This document shows, piece by piece, positions 14,287-22,759 of a DNA stretch of 64,000 nt (its first letter is position 1; each line of letters begins with the position of its first letter). Under the pieces are notes generated by a model, which saw nothing but the letters and a program-made list of their open reading frames with translations, ran no database searches and had not been told where the DNA came from. The stretch spans positions 1 through 64,000 of the IMG/VR virus record IMGVR_UViG_3300043446_004613; one strand, 5' to 3'. A program made the position numbers and the translations under genes. This DNA comes from a virus.

Positions 14287-14918
14287 GCTTGTTTAGAACT
14301 TGCTGTTTCGTGTTTGGCGATAAAGTCACGTGTTTCCTGAACGTTGATTTCCAGAGCCTTTAAGCGTTGCGACAACGGCACCTGCGTATCATCCGGTAGC
14401 ACGAAGCCGCCCAGTAAGCGCAAAGCTTCCGCAAGAACGGCCTTGTCTAAAATGGTCACGACCTGATTCAACGCGTCGCGGTCGGCAGCCTGTTCGGGCG
14501 TCAAGTCGTAGCCGTCAGCTTTCCTGATCTCTTTGTACAGGTTGCTGAGCGAATCGAATAACTCACGGCGGACAAGCACGTAGTCGATCCCGTCAGTAGT
14601 AGTATCGGCATCGACCGGGCCGCCGTTCAAGGCGAGAATGGTGCTGACGATCTGGTTGTAGCTGTGACAGTGGGACGCTTTCTGAAAACTTGCCCGAGCG
14701 AGCGCCGGTAAATCAAGCGGTAGCGCTGTGTCGTGTTGACCGAGCGCATTTTTGATCTGGTGCAGCACGCTGGTGTACTCGCTGCGGATGCTGTCCAGCT
14801 GCTCCTGAATCTTGGTAGCCGCTGTAAGCATGTCAACGTCACCCGCTTTAAGCTGGGCGATCAGCCGTCCGATCTCTTTGTCTTGGGGTGCGTAGGAAAT
14901 AAGCATAACATCAGCCAT
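14283..14918 (-). CDS. Helical protein upstream of ACP
   Basis: 211 residues. Helical and coiled-coil rich (LTAATKIQEQLDSIRSEYTS; LKALEINVQETRDFIAKHE). No enzyme motif recognised. Overlaps ACP by 4 nt and the upstream gene by 8 nt. Confidence 0.55.
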   Translation of the reverse strand: MADVMLISYAPQDKEIGRLIAQLKAGDVDMLTAATKIQEQLDSIRSEYTSVLHQIKNALGQHDTALPLDLPALARASFQKASHCHSYNQIVSTILALNGGPVDADTTTDGIDYVLVRRELFDSLSNLYKEIRKADGYDLTPEQAADRDALNQVVTILDKAVLAEALRLLGGFVLPDDTQVPLSQRLKALEINVQETRDFIAKHETASSKQA

Positions 14919-15192
14919 TCAGTTTGTACCGGGTCAGCCAGTACGGGTCTTTCTCGCGGCGCGGTTCGACCGCGATCTTCTTTTTGTTCCGCAGCGAACT
15001 GACAACGTTCATGCTTACATTTTTGGTTTCGCCGCCTTTGCACAGGCCATCCTTCTGCAACCACGTGCGCGGATTCAATCCGTTGTTCAGGCCCAGTTCC
15101 CAGCCTTCGCGCATGTGCTGAAGGATTGCTTCGCCATTAAGAACGGCGCGTTTAACGATACCAACGCGTACATTTTGCTCGGTCATGCTCAT
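14911..15192 (-). CDS. Hypothetical basic protein
   Basis: 93 residues; either ATG (15192 or 15186) could start it. An N-terminal helix (ILQHMREGWELGLN), a Cys/Lys middle and a basic C-terminal part (LRNKKKIAVEPRREKD). No family recognised. Confidence 0.55.
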   Translation of the reverse strand: MSMTEQNVRVGIVKRAVLNGEAILQHMREGWELGLNNGLNPRTWLQKDGLCKGGETKNVSMNVVSSLRNKKKIAVEPRREKDPYWLTRYKLNG

Positions 15193-15195
15193 AAG

Positions 15196-15471
15196 CTATT
15201 TGGTTGAAACTTCCCAGTCGAGGTAATCGCTCTTGATCAGCGCGATGCCTTTCTTGACGCAGTCACCCATCGTGTCCCACGAGTAAACATGAAGTTTGCG
15301 TGCGCCGAGAGTACCTTCCGCAGGCAGCGTACCCCAAGCGTCCCAGCGGCAGACATCCCGATAGGCTACTTCCAGATTACTGTTCTGGTATATCATGTGC
15401 GCCTCGAACAGCGCACCTGTCTCCCGACAGAGCACTGTAGCTAGGCGTTCGCGTGTGGTTGGCTTGGGCAT
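15196..15471 (-). CDS. Hypothetical protein
   Basis: 91 residues, compact alpha/beta pattern: N-terminal helix (TTRERLATVLCRETGALFEA), strands around VYSWD, and a C-terminal helix/strand. Not recognised. Third gene of the operon from the promoter at 15875. Confidence 0.55.
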   Translation of the reverse strand: MPKPTTRERLATVLCRETGALFEAHMIYQNSNLEVAYRDVCRWDAWGTLPAEGTLGARKLHVYSWDTMGDCVKKGIALIKSDYLDWEVSTK

Positions 15472-15473
15472 GG

Positions 15474-15863
15474 TCAGACGCTCTCGATGCTGACTGCATC
15501 TTTCGGCGTATAGGTGACTTTATACAGCTTGCCGTCGCGCACCATGTGGGCAATAACGGTGATACCGGACGGCAGCACCTGATAGTTGAAGCAGCTGCGC
15601 AGCGGCTGAAAACCTTCGTTCGCCAGTCTGGTGATCAGCATCTGACTGCGCTCAACAAACTTGTCGTAGTCGGCTTTTTCTTTTGCCGCTACCTTCTGTG
15701 CCTTAGCCTTAGCGTGGGCTTCGCGCTCCGCCGCCCATGCCATTTTCCAGCGGGCAAGCAAGCTGAGCTTTTTTGGCTGGGCGCTCGGGCCGGGATGCTG
15801 ATCACAGTTACCGTCGTGGTTATGGTCGCGGGAGCAGCATTGGGTTTTCTTTTCGGGATTCAT
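15474..15863 (-). CDS. Hypothetical Cys/His-rich basic protein
   Basis: 129 residues from ATG 15863. An alternative TTG start at 15902 overlaps the promoter and is rejected. The N terminus has a C-C-S-R-D-H-N-H-D-G-N-C cluster that could bind metal or calcium. A basic Ala/Lys helix (about 50-75) and a small strand-rich end follow. Confidence 0.6.
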   Translation of the reverse strand: MNPEKKTQCCSRDHNHDGNCDQHPGPSAQPKKLSLLARWKMAWAAEREAHAKAKAQKVAAKEKADYDKFVERSQMLITRLANEGFQPLRSCFNYQVLPSGITVIAHMVRDGKLYKVTYTPKDAVSIESV

Positions 15864-15874
15864 GTTGGTAATAC

Positions 15875-15902
15875 TGTATACACTGTTGGTATTGTCGGTC
15901 AA
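15875..15902 (-). promoter_or_regulatory. sigma70-like promoter, 16-nt spacer
   Basis: TTGACC (15902-15897), 16-nt spacer, TATACA (15880-15875) in TGTATACA, AT-rich tract upstream. Confidence 0.65.
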
Positions 15903-15911
15903 CTGTAAATT

Positions 15912-15974
15912 TTAATAGTCGCGCTCAGGCTTGAATTTAGGCGCAGTCGGCTTCCATTTGTCAGCACCTTCCAA
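15912..15974 (-). CDS. Possible small ORF, 20 residues
   Basis: A TTG-started frame overlapping the end of gene 15961-16341 reads EGADKWKPTAPKFKPERDY. The composition is gene-like, and a frameshift near the end of the larger gene would also reach it. Low certainty. Confidence 0.25.
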   Translation of the reverse strand: MEGADKWKPTAPKFKPERDY

Positions 15975-16341
15975 ACAGAAAACGTTCGCAGGCGAGCAAC
16001 TGAGGTGCCCATTCCAGATAGGCACCTTTCAGCGCGGCATCGCACAAGAACATCTCGTAGTCGCCGACGTGGTAGGCGTTCACATTCAGCACCTGATCCA
16101 TGTCGACAACCTGATTGCCAAATCCAAGATGCTTTTTAGTGTCATGCGGTGACTGGTAATAGTAGTTCGGCTTGTTCGGCACCGGACGGCTGTAATCGAT
16201 GCGCCAGTCGGTATTCACTTTTTCACCCAAGTCCCAGCGCAGCGTGACTTTCTTACGGTCTTTGCTGATCTTGGAGACGGTGCAGAACAACGGGCGTCGA
16301 GCAGCATCGCAGCGCATGGGTGATGCTCCAAATTTGCTCAT
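15961..16341 (-). CDS. Hypothetical protein
   Basis: 126 residues. A basic strand-rich N-terminal half (FCTVSKISKDRKKVTLRWDL) suggests an OB- or SH3-like barrel. A helical Cys-containing end follows. ATGA overlap with the upstream gene. Confidence 0.55.
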   Translation of the reverse strand: MSKFGASPMRCDAARRPLFCTVSKISKDRKKVTLRWDLGEKVNTDWRIDYSRPVPNKPNYYYQSPHDTKKHLGFGNQVVDMDQVLNVNAYHVGDYEMFLCDAALKGAYLEWAPQLLACERFLFGRC

Positions 16342-16586
16342 ACTGCTGCACCTTTCTTGGCGATTAGCTTCTGCATGTATTGCTGCCGGAAAGCAAAGCC
16401 ATAGGCGTTGGTAAGGATACTGACGTGATAATTCCGAAGCTTGAGGCCATCCAATGTGACTTCATCGAGGGCGTCTAGGAGAGCTTTGCCGCTTAAACGC
16501 TTTTTGCCGCTCGCAACATGGGTAAATCCCAAGCGCACAGCTGCGTTGATGTAATTCTCCAGTGCTGCGTTGTCGTCTAAAGTCAT
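16338..16586 (-). CDS. Hypothetical protein, first gene of operon
   Basis: 82 residues from ATG 16586 (MTLDDNAALENYINAAVRLG...); a TTG at 16592 is possible. Alpha/beta with a basic C terminus (QKLIAKKGAA). Directly follows the promoter at 16595-16621. Confidence 0.55.
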   Translation of the reverse strand: MTLDDNAALENYINAAVRLGFTHVASGKKRLSGKALLDALDEVTLDGLKLRNYHVSILTNAYGFAFRQQYMQKLIAKKGAAV

Positions 16587-16594
16587 GGCCAAAC

Positions 16595-16621
16595 TGTATA
16601 CACAAGGTCTAAAGCAGTAAA
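16595..16621 (-). promoter_or_regulatory. sigma70-like promoter, 15-nt spacer
   Basis: TTTACT (16621-16616), 15-nt spacer, TATACA (16600-16595). The rest of the 111-nt divergent gap holds only an AT-rich tract and the GTAGTTA site. Confidence 0.55.
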
Positions 16622-16683
16622 CACTATATTTTAACTAAATGCTTTACACGGCCAATCCACCAGCAGCACGCCAATCTTGAACT

Positions 16684-16690
16684 GTAGTTA
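16684..16690 (+). promoter_or_regulatory. GTAGTTA start-proximal motif
   Basis: GTAGTTA 7 nt before the ATG at 16698, at the head of the rightward block 16.7-23.0 kb. A further copy at 17120-17126 lies 25 nt before the next gene. Confidence 0.5.
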
Positions 16691-16697
16691 GTAGTGC

Positions 16698-17114
16698 ATG
16701 AAAGGCGACACGATCAAATATAGCGAAGGCTACAAGTACCGCACGGAACAGACTTATACCGTCCAGACCGGGATTACCGGCTATTCGGTTTTTAATGCCT
16801 TTTACTCTCTTACCGCCAGCGGTCTGCTGACCATCGGCACCGGTTACGCATGGGACGGCCCAAGCGGCCCCTGCCCAGACTGGAAGTGTTTTCAGCGTTC
16901 GTCTCTGATCCATGATGTCCTGTATCAGATGATGCGCCGTGAACAGCTGCCGATCACCTGCTTTCACCCGGCAAATGTCGAATTCAAGGTCGCCAGTCTG
17001 GAAGACTGCAAGTTCTACGAGAAACCGGCGGTTTACATTGCATACGCGGCAGTCGAAAAATTCGGCATGCAGTTTGCCAAGGAACAGCCGGACATTATCC
17101 TGATTGCTCCGTAG
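16698..17114 (+). CDS. DUF1353-family protein
   Basis: 138 residues. GTGYAWDGPSGPCPDWKCF followed by SSLIHDVLYQMM is the family signature (Gly-Tyr-x-Trp/Phe-Asp-Gly-x-Ser then a H-D pair). DUF1353 proteins are common in phage structural and lysis regions but have no assigned activity. First gene of the rightward fibre block. Confidence 0.75.
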   Translation: MKGDTIKYSEGYKYRTEQTYTVQTGITGYSVFNAFYSLTASGLLTIGTGYAWDGPSGPCPDWKCFQRSSLIHDVLYQMMRREQLPITCFHPANVEFKVASLEDCKFYEKPAVYIAYAAVEKFGMQFAKEQPDIILIAP

Positions 17115-17151
17115 GCCAAGTAGTTAGAGCGCAGTAACACCGCAAAACGCT

Positions 17152-17610
17152 ATGATTTTTAACGACAATCCGATAACGACGTCCGTATTCAACGGCTATT
17201 GGATTACGACCGCCATCCTCGCTTTTCCAACTGGCACTAATAACAAAGGCTACATCCGCGCTGAATTCGCGCCGTACGATGGTACGCACGTACTTGCTTC
17301 AGGCGAGAAAGTGGAAAACATCTACCCGCTGACGGAAAAGATGACCGCCACGCCGTCACTGGCGGCAGCTGTCAATGCAGCCAAAGCGACCGCCACCCGT
17401 TTGTCCAAAAAGTCAGCTACCTGTACGCGCATCGGCGTAAGCGCTCCGGCTCCGGGTAAACAGGCGCGTGTTACGTTCATGTTTGATGACAAGAGCGTCT
17501 ATGCCGTACCGGATGCGTTCGACTTGATGACCAAGGACGCTGACTTTGCGTCAGTGTTCACGAACACAATGAACGAGATTGCCAAGCAGGCAGGTCTTCA
17601 GATTGGTTGA
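17152..17610 (+). CDS. Hypothetical beta-rich protein
   Basis: 152 residues: an N-terminal beta part (ITTSVFNGYWITTAILAFP), an Ala/Thr-rich helix (LAAAVNAAKATATRLSKK), then strands (ARVTFMFDDKSVYAVPD). It could be a minor structural protein from context. No family recognised. Confidence 0.55.
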   Translation: MIFNDNPITTSVFNGYWITTAILAFPTGTNNKGYIRAEFAPYDGTHVLASGEKVENIYPLTEKMTATPSLAAAVNAAKATATRLSKKSATCTRIGVSAPAPGKQARVTFMFDDKSVYAVPDAFDLMTKDADFASVFTNTMNEIAKQAGLQIG

Positions 17611-17690
17611 CTGCTGCTGACCTCAACAGCCCATGCTGACGGCGCACAGGTTGTTGGAACTAATAAACGGAAGCCGTAAAAAGATACGTT

Positions 17691-18014
17691 ATGAAACTGA
17701 CTTTAGACCACGTCAACGCGATTGAGACAGCAACCACAGCTTTCGGCGAAGCAGGCTTCAGCGCACTGCGCCGGGCAGTCGACCAGTACGACAAGATTTG
17801 CTGCGAGCAGTGCAAAGATAACTGGATGATCCGGCTGGCGAAGCTCAAACGCACCAACGAGGTGGCGTTTGCAAAAGTCTACGCCGTGCTGGAATCTGGA
17901 AAGCAACAGCAGCTGGACACGTTTATCGCCCAATACGCCGGAACAGACCTGCCGGAACCTGTCGAAGAGAAGAAGCTGAGCGAATTGATCGCTTCTGGCG
18001 CAGTAACCCTTTAA
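17691..18014 (+). CDS. Hypothetical helical protein
   Basis: 107 residues, mostly helical, with CCEQCKDNW near residue 42 that could form half a zinc site. No family recognised. A weak 29-residue frame lies just upstream (17633-17722). Confidence 0.55.
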   Translation: MKLTLDHVNAIETATTAFGEAGFSALRRAVDQYDKICCEQCKDNWMIRLAKLKRTNEVAFAKVYAVLESGKQQQLDTFIAQYAGTDLPEPVEEKKLSELIASGAVTL

Positions 18015-18028
18015 CAAAAAAAAAGATT

Positions 18029-18769
18029 GTGCAACGCTACGCATCAAACACATACCTACCCGGCTATCCCGGCGTGCGCATAATCCGTCGGCTCGACCCT
18101 CCGCCGCCGCAGGCTTCACCCTACATCCGGCCCAATGCCAGCATCTTCATGGCAGGTACTCCGCCGGAAGATTATATCTGGCAGAACAACACGCCGGACT
18201 TTTACGAGTACGTATCGCTGGATTTGTACACGTCGGGAATCGCAGAACCTTACAGCTTGGTGTGCTATGTTTCCGCGCTTCGGAGTAACTCCTACTTTTC
18301 AGACGCCGAACTGATAGCGCTGAGCTTTCCAAGTTTGACGTATATTGGTGATAACGTGTTCTTTGAAGGAAGTAACCTTGAGTCGCTTGATATGCCGAAT
18401 CTGGTTGCTTGCGGCGACATCACTTTTGATATTACCAGCACAAAACTTACCAGTGTGGTGCTGCCTTCGCTTGTTCAACCACCTACGATATTCGCTATCT
18501 CAAACAACTATAACGGACTGGAGACAATCAGTTTGCCGAGTTTGCAGGCTACCGACTACTGGTACCGAGCGCTGTTTACAGAGAATTCGCTTACGCAGGA
18601 GTGTGTTGATGCTTTGCTTGCCCAGTGGGTCAGCATCGGTCAAGACTTCGGCGAACTCTGGCTGTGCTACGGCAGCAACGCCGCACCTTCTGTCCAAGGA
18701 GAAATCGACGCCCAAACGTTGCGTGATCGTGGCATGCTTGTTTACACCAACCCTGATCACCTGCCATAA
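18029..18769 (+). CDS. Leucine-rich-repeat-like surface protein
   Basis: 246 residues from a GTG at 18029 (an ATG lies further in). The middle has degenerate repeats of the L-x-S-L/x-F-P-S-L kind (LSFPSLTYIGDNVFFEG, LESLDMPNLVACG, LTSVVLPSLVQ), as in BspA-like or receptor-L domains. The C-terminal 60 residues (S-x-E-C-V-D-A-L-L to QTLRDRGMLVYTN) are shared with the next gene. Probably an exposed virion or host-facing adhesin. Confidence 0.65.
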   Translation: MQRYASNTYLPGYPGVRIIRRLDPPPPQASPYIRPNASIFMAGTPPEDYIWQNNTPDFYEYVSLDLYTSGIAEPYSLVCYVSALRSNSYFSDAELIALSFPSLTYIGDNVFFEGSNLESLDMPNLVACGDITFDITSTKLTSVVLPSLVQPPTIFAISNNYNGLETISLPSLQATDYWYRALFTENSLTQECVDALLAQWVSIGQDFGELWLCYGSNAAPSVQGEIDAQTLRDRGMLVYTNPDHLP

Positions 18770-18770
18770 C

Positions 18771-19496
18771 ATGCAAAACTCACCCTACAGCTGGAGTCCA
18801 GAAACAATCGATTTTGCCGGTGCAGCCGGTTGGAATCTTGATACTGAGGGCAGTGGTATTGTAAACCTGCTTTATATTCCAACGACGCTTCGTTATCTGT
18901 ACTTCTATGGACAAAACAGTCTTGAGTCGTTTGAGGCACTTAACCTTGTACACGTAACGGATGGACTCTACATCTACTCAAATTCAGCGCTCACTACGAT
19001 TGCATTGCCCGAGCTTGTACTGGTAGAGGGTTATTTTGAACTTGATGCCTGTCCTTTGGTGACATCGCTAAGTTTGCCAAAGCTCGTAAGCGTCTACGAC
19101 TTCTACGTCTACGTCTCAAACGTGACAACGCTAAGTTTGCCAGAGCTTACTGAATCGCCGAACGAGTTTTCTGTCACCAGCTGTCCGAGTCTAACTTCGG
19201 TTGACTTACCGAAACTTACGACGTGCGACGCTTTTTACCTGAGCTATAATCCAGCACTGACCACGCTGAACGTTCCAGAGCTTGTTCCCAACAGCTGGTT
19301 CTATTTCTCAGCGTACGGCAGCGCTCTTTCTTCTGAATCCGTAAATGCCGTGCTGGCCCGCTGCGTAGCTTCGCTTGCTTGCGTTTCAGGTATTATGGAC
19401 TTCAGTGGCGGCACGAATCAGCTGCCGACAGGTCAAGGCTTGATCGACATGCAAACGCTTATCGATCGCGGTGTAGCAGTCAACATAAACACCTAG
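18771..19496 (+). CDS. Leucine-rich-repeat-like surface protein, paralogue
   Basis: 241 residues from ATG 18771. About eight short repeats ending in L-P-E/K-L (IALPELVLVEGYFELDAC, LSLPKLVSVYDFYVYVS). The C-terminal module (SSESVNAVLARCVASLA, DMQTLIDRGVAVNINT) matches the upstream paralogue. The longer reading from 18345 lies inside the first gene and is rejected. Tandem duplication of an adhesin is likely. Confidence 0.65.
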   Translation: MQNSPYSWSPETIDFAGAAGWNLDTEGSGIVNLLYIPTTLRYLYFYGQNSLESFEALNLVHVTDGLYIYSNSALTTIALPELVLVEGYFELDACPLVTSLSLPKLVSVYDFYVYVSNVTTLSLPELTESPNEFSVTSCPSLTSVDLPKLTTCDAFYLSYNPALTTLNVPELVPNSWFYFSAYGSALSSESVNAVLARCVASLACVSGIMDFSGGTNQLPTGQGLIDMQTLIDRGVAVNINT

Positions 19497-19508
19497 GCGG
19501 ACTGTACC

Positions 19509-19946
19509 ATGACCGCGCCACAGCAGATTGTAGGACGGCTTCTTGAAGACGAAGTAAATCCGCAAGATTACATCGACGCACTGCCATTCAGTTTAGAAAT
19601 AAATCGTCTCGTCAAAGGGATCATGCGTGAAGCGCCGTACTGCATGGACGTGCCAGAAGAGAAGCAGAATTTTCTTAACTGGCTGGATAACAATTCGCAA
19701 TTATTACCGGACTTGGAGCGAGCCAAGGACATCATAACGGCGAATCAGTCGTGGTGCTTTGACAACGTCGAAGACGTAGCCCTGTTCATTTCGATGCTGA
19801 CCGGTAAAGTCCATACCGAAAATCCGTGCGAGCGCTGCGATGGTACCGGGGATGATCCAAATGATGTCGGCTACCTGTGCCCAGCGTGCTACGGGTGGGG
19901 CTACCAGCTTATCTCCGATCTCGGCTCCAAGGAACCTACACAATGA
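19509..19946 (+). CDS. Tagged protein with DnaJ-like zinc module
   Basis: 145 residues. N-terminal tag IVGRLLEDEVNPQDYIDAL (7-25). The body is helical, and a CERCDGTG...CPACYGWG pair near residues 108-132 is a DnaJ-type zinc module. Head-targeted cargo is a possibility given the tag. Stop overlaps the next start (ATGA). Confidence 0.65.
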   Translation: MTAPQQIVGRLLEDEVNPQDYIDALPFSLEINRLVKGIMREAPYCMDVPEEKQNFLNWLDNNSQLLPDLERAKDIITANQSWCFDNVEDVALFISMLTGKVHTENPCERCDGTGDDPNDVGYLCPACYGWGYQLISDLGSKEPTQ

Positions 19947-20347
19947 AACCTAGATCAATCATATCCCGGATGCTTGAGGACGAAGAAGTCGATCGCTACG
20001 TCGACCAGTTGAAGTCCAGACCGAACATCAAGGATGTATTCGCAGCACTGGAAGCTGCGTTCGGTTTGGTAGACGGTTGGTGGCAGTACGTCAACGACCG
20101 CTGGCACGGCGGCCCGGTGCTAGTTGTGCTCGGAATCCCGACAACAAATACCGAAGACGTAAACGCTACGGCGATTGAGACACTGAGTCCGTTCGGTATT
20201 AAACCAGTAGACGTCTCGTATGACTTAGAGTTTGAGCAACTTTCCGTGTTTCTGCCGTTGGACAGTATCAACGCACCACCGCCAAAAACCAAAGAAGAGG
20301 CGGAAGAGGCTGACCTGTTCAGCGGTCGAGAGGAAGAAGGTAGTTAG
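19943..20347 (+). CDS. Tagged protein of unknown function
   Basis: 134 residues from ATG 19943 (AAGGA about 9 nt upstream). Tag IISRMLEDEEVDRYVDQL (6-23), a strand-rich body (GPVLVVLGIPTT, LSVFLPLDSI) and an acidic tail. Ends GGT AGT TAG, which forms the GTAGTTA motif of the next gene. Confidence 0.6.
   Translation: MKPRSIISRMLEDEEVDRYVDQLKSRPNIKDVFAALEAAFGLVDGWWQYVNDRWHGGPVLVVLGIPTTNTEDVNATAIETLSPFGIKPVDVSYDLEFEQLSVFLPLDSINAPPPKTKEEAEEADLFSGREEEGS
20340..20346 (+). promoter_or_regulatory. GTAGTTA start-proximal motif
   Basis: GTAGTTA 9 nt before the ATG at 20356, overlapping the last codons of the upstream gene. Confidence 0.4.
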
Positions 20348-20355
20348 ACTGGAAC

Positions 20356-21003
20356 ATGAACATTCCGGTCACATACGTACCCGATCCACTCAAAGTGGAC
20401 GGCGGAGGAACGGTAGTGCCTCAAGCGCTGCCGAGCGCAGACATGCCTATCACCGTAATACCTGCGCCGGTCTTGCCTCCCGTGCCGCTTCCGCAGTTCT
20501 CGTGTACGTTGGTACCTGATCCGAACAAAGTCGATGGCGGTGGTATCGTCGAACCGCAGCCCGAACCTGTCTCCAACATTCCGGTGACCTATGTCCCTCC
20601 GCGTTCGACCACACTGCCGACAGTTTACTTCACAGCCGCGCCGACAAGCGGTGAAGCTCCGTTGAGTGTCGTGTTCACAAACGAAAGTACGCTAGGCGTC
20701 TATTTCACGTGGGATTTTGGTGATGGCACAACCAGTAACAGCGTATCGCCGACACACATCTATACCGGAACAGGTACGTACACGGTTGAATTAGCCGGTA
20801 TCGATGCAAGCGGTACGACGTACTACACCCGCGAGAACTACATCGCAGCAGTGAACAGCGCACCGCCAGCCCCGGTTGCTGACTTTACTGCTACGCCGTT
20901 AACCGGCGATGCTCCTTTGAGTGTTACGTTTACCAACCTGAGTACGAACGGAACGTACTTCACATGGGATTTCGGCGACGGCACCATCGTCAATAATCCT
21001 TGA
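20356..21003 (+). CDS. PKD-domain surface protein, N-terminal part
   Basis: 215 residues. A repeated VPDP-x-KVDGGG-x-V segment (8-20 and 53-65) is followed by one complete PKD domain (about 92-160, with FTWDFGDGTTS) and the first half of a second, ending at WDFGDGTIVNNP. The stop TGA at 21001 is followed in the same frame by CTA CGC GCT ACC ATG, and the missing half of the domain begins at 21016. Split or readthrough fibre/adhesin. Confidence 0.75.
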   Translation: MNIPVTYVPDPLKVDGGGTVVPQALPSADMPITVIPAPVLPPVPLPQFSCTLVPDPNKVDGGGIVEPQPEPVSNIPVTYVPPRSTTLPTVYFTAAPTSGEAPLSVVFTNESTLGVYFTWDFGDGTTSNSVSPTHIYTGTGTYTVELAGIDASGTTYYTRENYIAAVNSAPPAPVADFTATPLTGDAPLSVTFTNLSTNGTYFTWDFGDGTIVNNP

Positions 21004-21015
21004 CTACGCGCTACC

Positions 21016-22758
21016 ATGAATCCGACTCACCTCTATATCAGCGCTGGAACGTACACGGTCGTACTCACAGCTACCGGCCCTAGCGGAACCAGTACAAAAA
21101 CACGCACGAATTACGTTGTGGTCGCTGAACCGCCAGTGATCTACTGGAAAGGTATAAATTCGGACTGGAACGATCCGAATAACTGGTATCTAGATTCAGC
21201 TGGTACAGTTCCGTCGCCGTATGCCCCTTGGCTTGCTTCTGACGCTCACTATCTAGCTTCAGACTTGGCGCTGTGTGATTCAGCCATTGAAACGCCCGGA
21301 ATCACGAGCGTTTTAAGTGCTAATGTTACCGGTACGTGCAACCTGCACGTTGAGCTTAGTGGTGGTTCTGTATACAGCGGTAAATGGCAGAGCAACGATT
21401 TTTACGCTTACAGCGGATCAATTTACGGAGGTATGTACGAGTCGCTGTTGTTCGTCGATGGCGCTACGATTTATTCAGGTACGTTCAACTCGGAAGTTAA
21501 TTTAAGCAGCGGTGAAATATACGGCGGCACCTTCAACGGAATCGTATACACATCCGGTGAAATCTACGGTGGTACGTTTAACGATTACGTAGAAAACTCA
21601 AATAACATTTGGGGTGGAACATTCAACTCTGATTTCGTAAACGGCAGCGGCAGCTTCGTGTATGACGGCAATTTCAACGGTGCCGTCACCAATAACGCAG
21701 GTGCCGGATTCTACGGTGGATTTGTTACATCGTCCTCGTTTACAAACTACGGTACCGTATCTGGGCCTGATGTAGATTATCTGAGCATCACTGTAACAGC
21801 GTTGATGAACTATGGCTTCATTTGGGGAGGCTACTGGGCGATGACCAGTATATCGACGGAAAGCGGTGAAGTACATGGTGGCACTTTCTTGACGGCGGAT
21901 GCTAGTTTTACCGTATACAATACCGACTTCAGTTCGCAGGATTATCCGCTCGTATCAGACGGAGGTACTATCTACATCGATCTAGCAACATGCCTCAATG
22001 CCTACGATCCGACATTTCCGTTTAGCGGCATAAATGGAGGTCAAGTCGTATTAGTCGAACCGCCTAACGGGTTGCTCAATTCGCTGGAAGCTTACTGGAC
22101 ATTCAGCGCACCACCCGTAAACGGAGTCTATTATTACGATGTTACCGGTAACCACACGCTCGATGTAGCCGCTAATCAGCCATCAGATGCAACAGGTATT
22201 GTCGATACCGCGCTTGTTTTTGGACAAAACAGCCCTGATTACTTGGTCGGCGACGCTATCTTTGTCGGTATGGACTACGGGCACGACGCAGTGACAATCA
22301 ACTATTGGGCACAGTACCAGTCGACGATTATCGATAGCTCGTCGGCAGCTTATCAGCTATTAAACGTTGACCAGAACTCAGGTATTGCTACTTATCAAGC
22401 GTACTGCGACCCATCCGGTGATTTTGGATACTTCAAAAATGACGAAATCGGAACCGTTAACCTCAACGGCGATGTCTATGATCGCTGGATAATGTTTACA
22501 GCCGTTCGCTTATACATTGACAATAATGGCGGATACTGGCTGTTCTACGTTGATGGTGCTTTGGTGCTTGAAGGCTACGATAACGGCATATACAGTTACA
22601 CATCTACGCACTACTTAGGAAACGATTCATCTGAAGGTTATGGTTGGATTGGTTCTGTCTGCGGCTTAGGGATATGGTCAACAGCACTGAGCGTAACGCA
22701 GATAAATCAGCTGTACAACAACGGCAATGGTTTGTCGTACTCGCATTTTACTACTTGA
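21016..22758 (+). CDS. PKD half-domain plus repeat and lectin-like surface protein
   Basis: 580 residues in the same frame as the upstream gene. It starts with the second half of a PKD domain (NPTHLYISAGTYTVVLTA). A Gly/Tyr-rich beta-solenoid-like repeat zone follows (about 110-330; YGGTFN, GEIYGGTFN, GGTFNSDF). The C terminus (about 350-580) resembles a LamG/concanavalin-like fold (YWTFSAPPVNGVYYYDVTGN, NYWAQYQ, WIGSVCGLGIW). Likely fibre or virion adhesin. Confidence 0.7.
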   Translation: MNPTHLYISAGTYTVVLTATGPSGTSTKTRTNYVVVAEPPVIYWKGINSDWNDPNNWYLDSAGTVPSPYAPWLASDAHYLASDLALCDSAIETPGITSVLSANVTGTCNLHVELSGGSVYSGKWQSNDFYAYSGSIYGGMYESLLFVDGATIYSGTFNSEVNLSSGEIYGGTFNGIVYTSGEIYGGTFNDYVENSNNIWGGTFNSDFVNGSGSFVYDGNFNGAVTNNAGAGFYGGFVTSSSFTNYGTVSGPDVDYLSITVTALMNYGFIWGGYWAMTSISTESGEVHGGTFLTADASFTVYNTDFSSQDYPLVSDGGTIYIDLATCLNAYDPTFPFSGINGGQVVLVEPPNGLLNSLEAYWTFSAPPVNGVYYYDVTGNHTLDVAANQPSDATGIVDTALVFGQNSPDYLVGDAIFVGMDYGHDAVTINYWAQYQSTIIDSSSAAYQLLNVDQNSGIATYQAYCDPSGDFGYFKNDEIGTVNLNGDVYDRWIMFTAVRLYIDNNGGYWLFYVDGALVLEGYDNGIYSYTSTHYLGNDSSEGYGWIGSVCGLGIWSTALSVTQINQLYNNGNGLSYSHFTT

Positions 22759-22759
22759 T

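Noticed and set aside
17633-17722. 29-residue ORF before gene 17691
   Set aside because: No start signal, and it overlaps the next gene in another frame; support too weak to list as a gene.
20998-21018. Stop codon reassignment (recoded TGA or TAA) as cause of split PKD genes
   Set aside because: TAA, TAG and TGA all end genes throughout with immediate restarts (ATGA, GTGA, TAATG), so the standard bacterial code fits.
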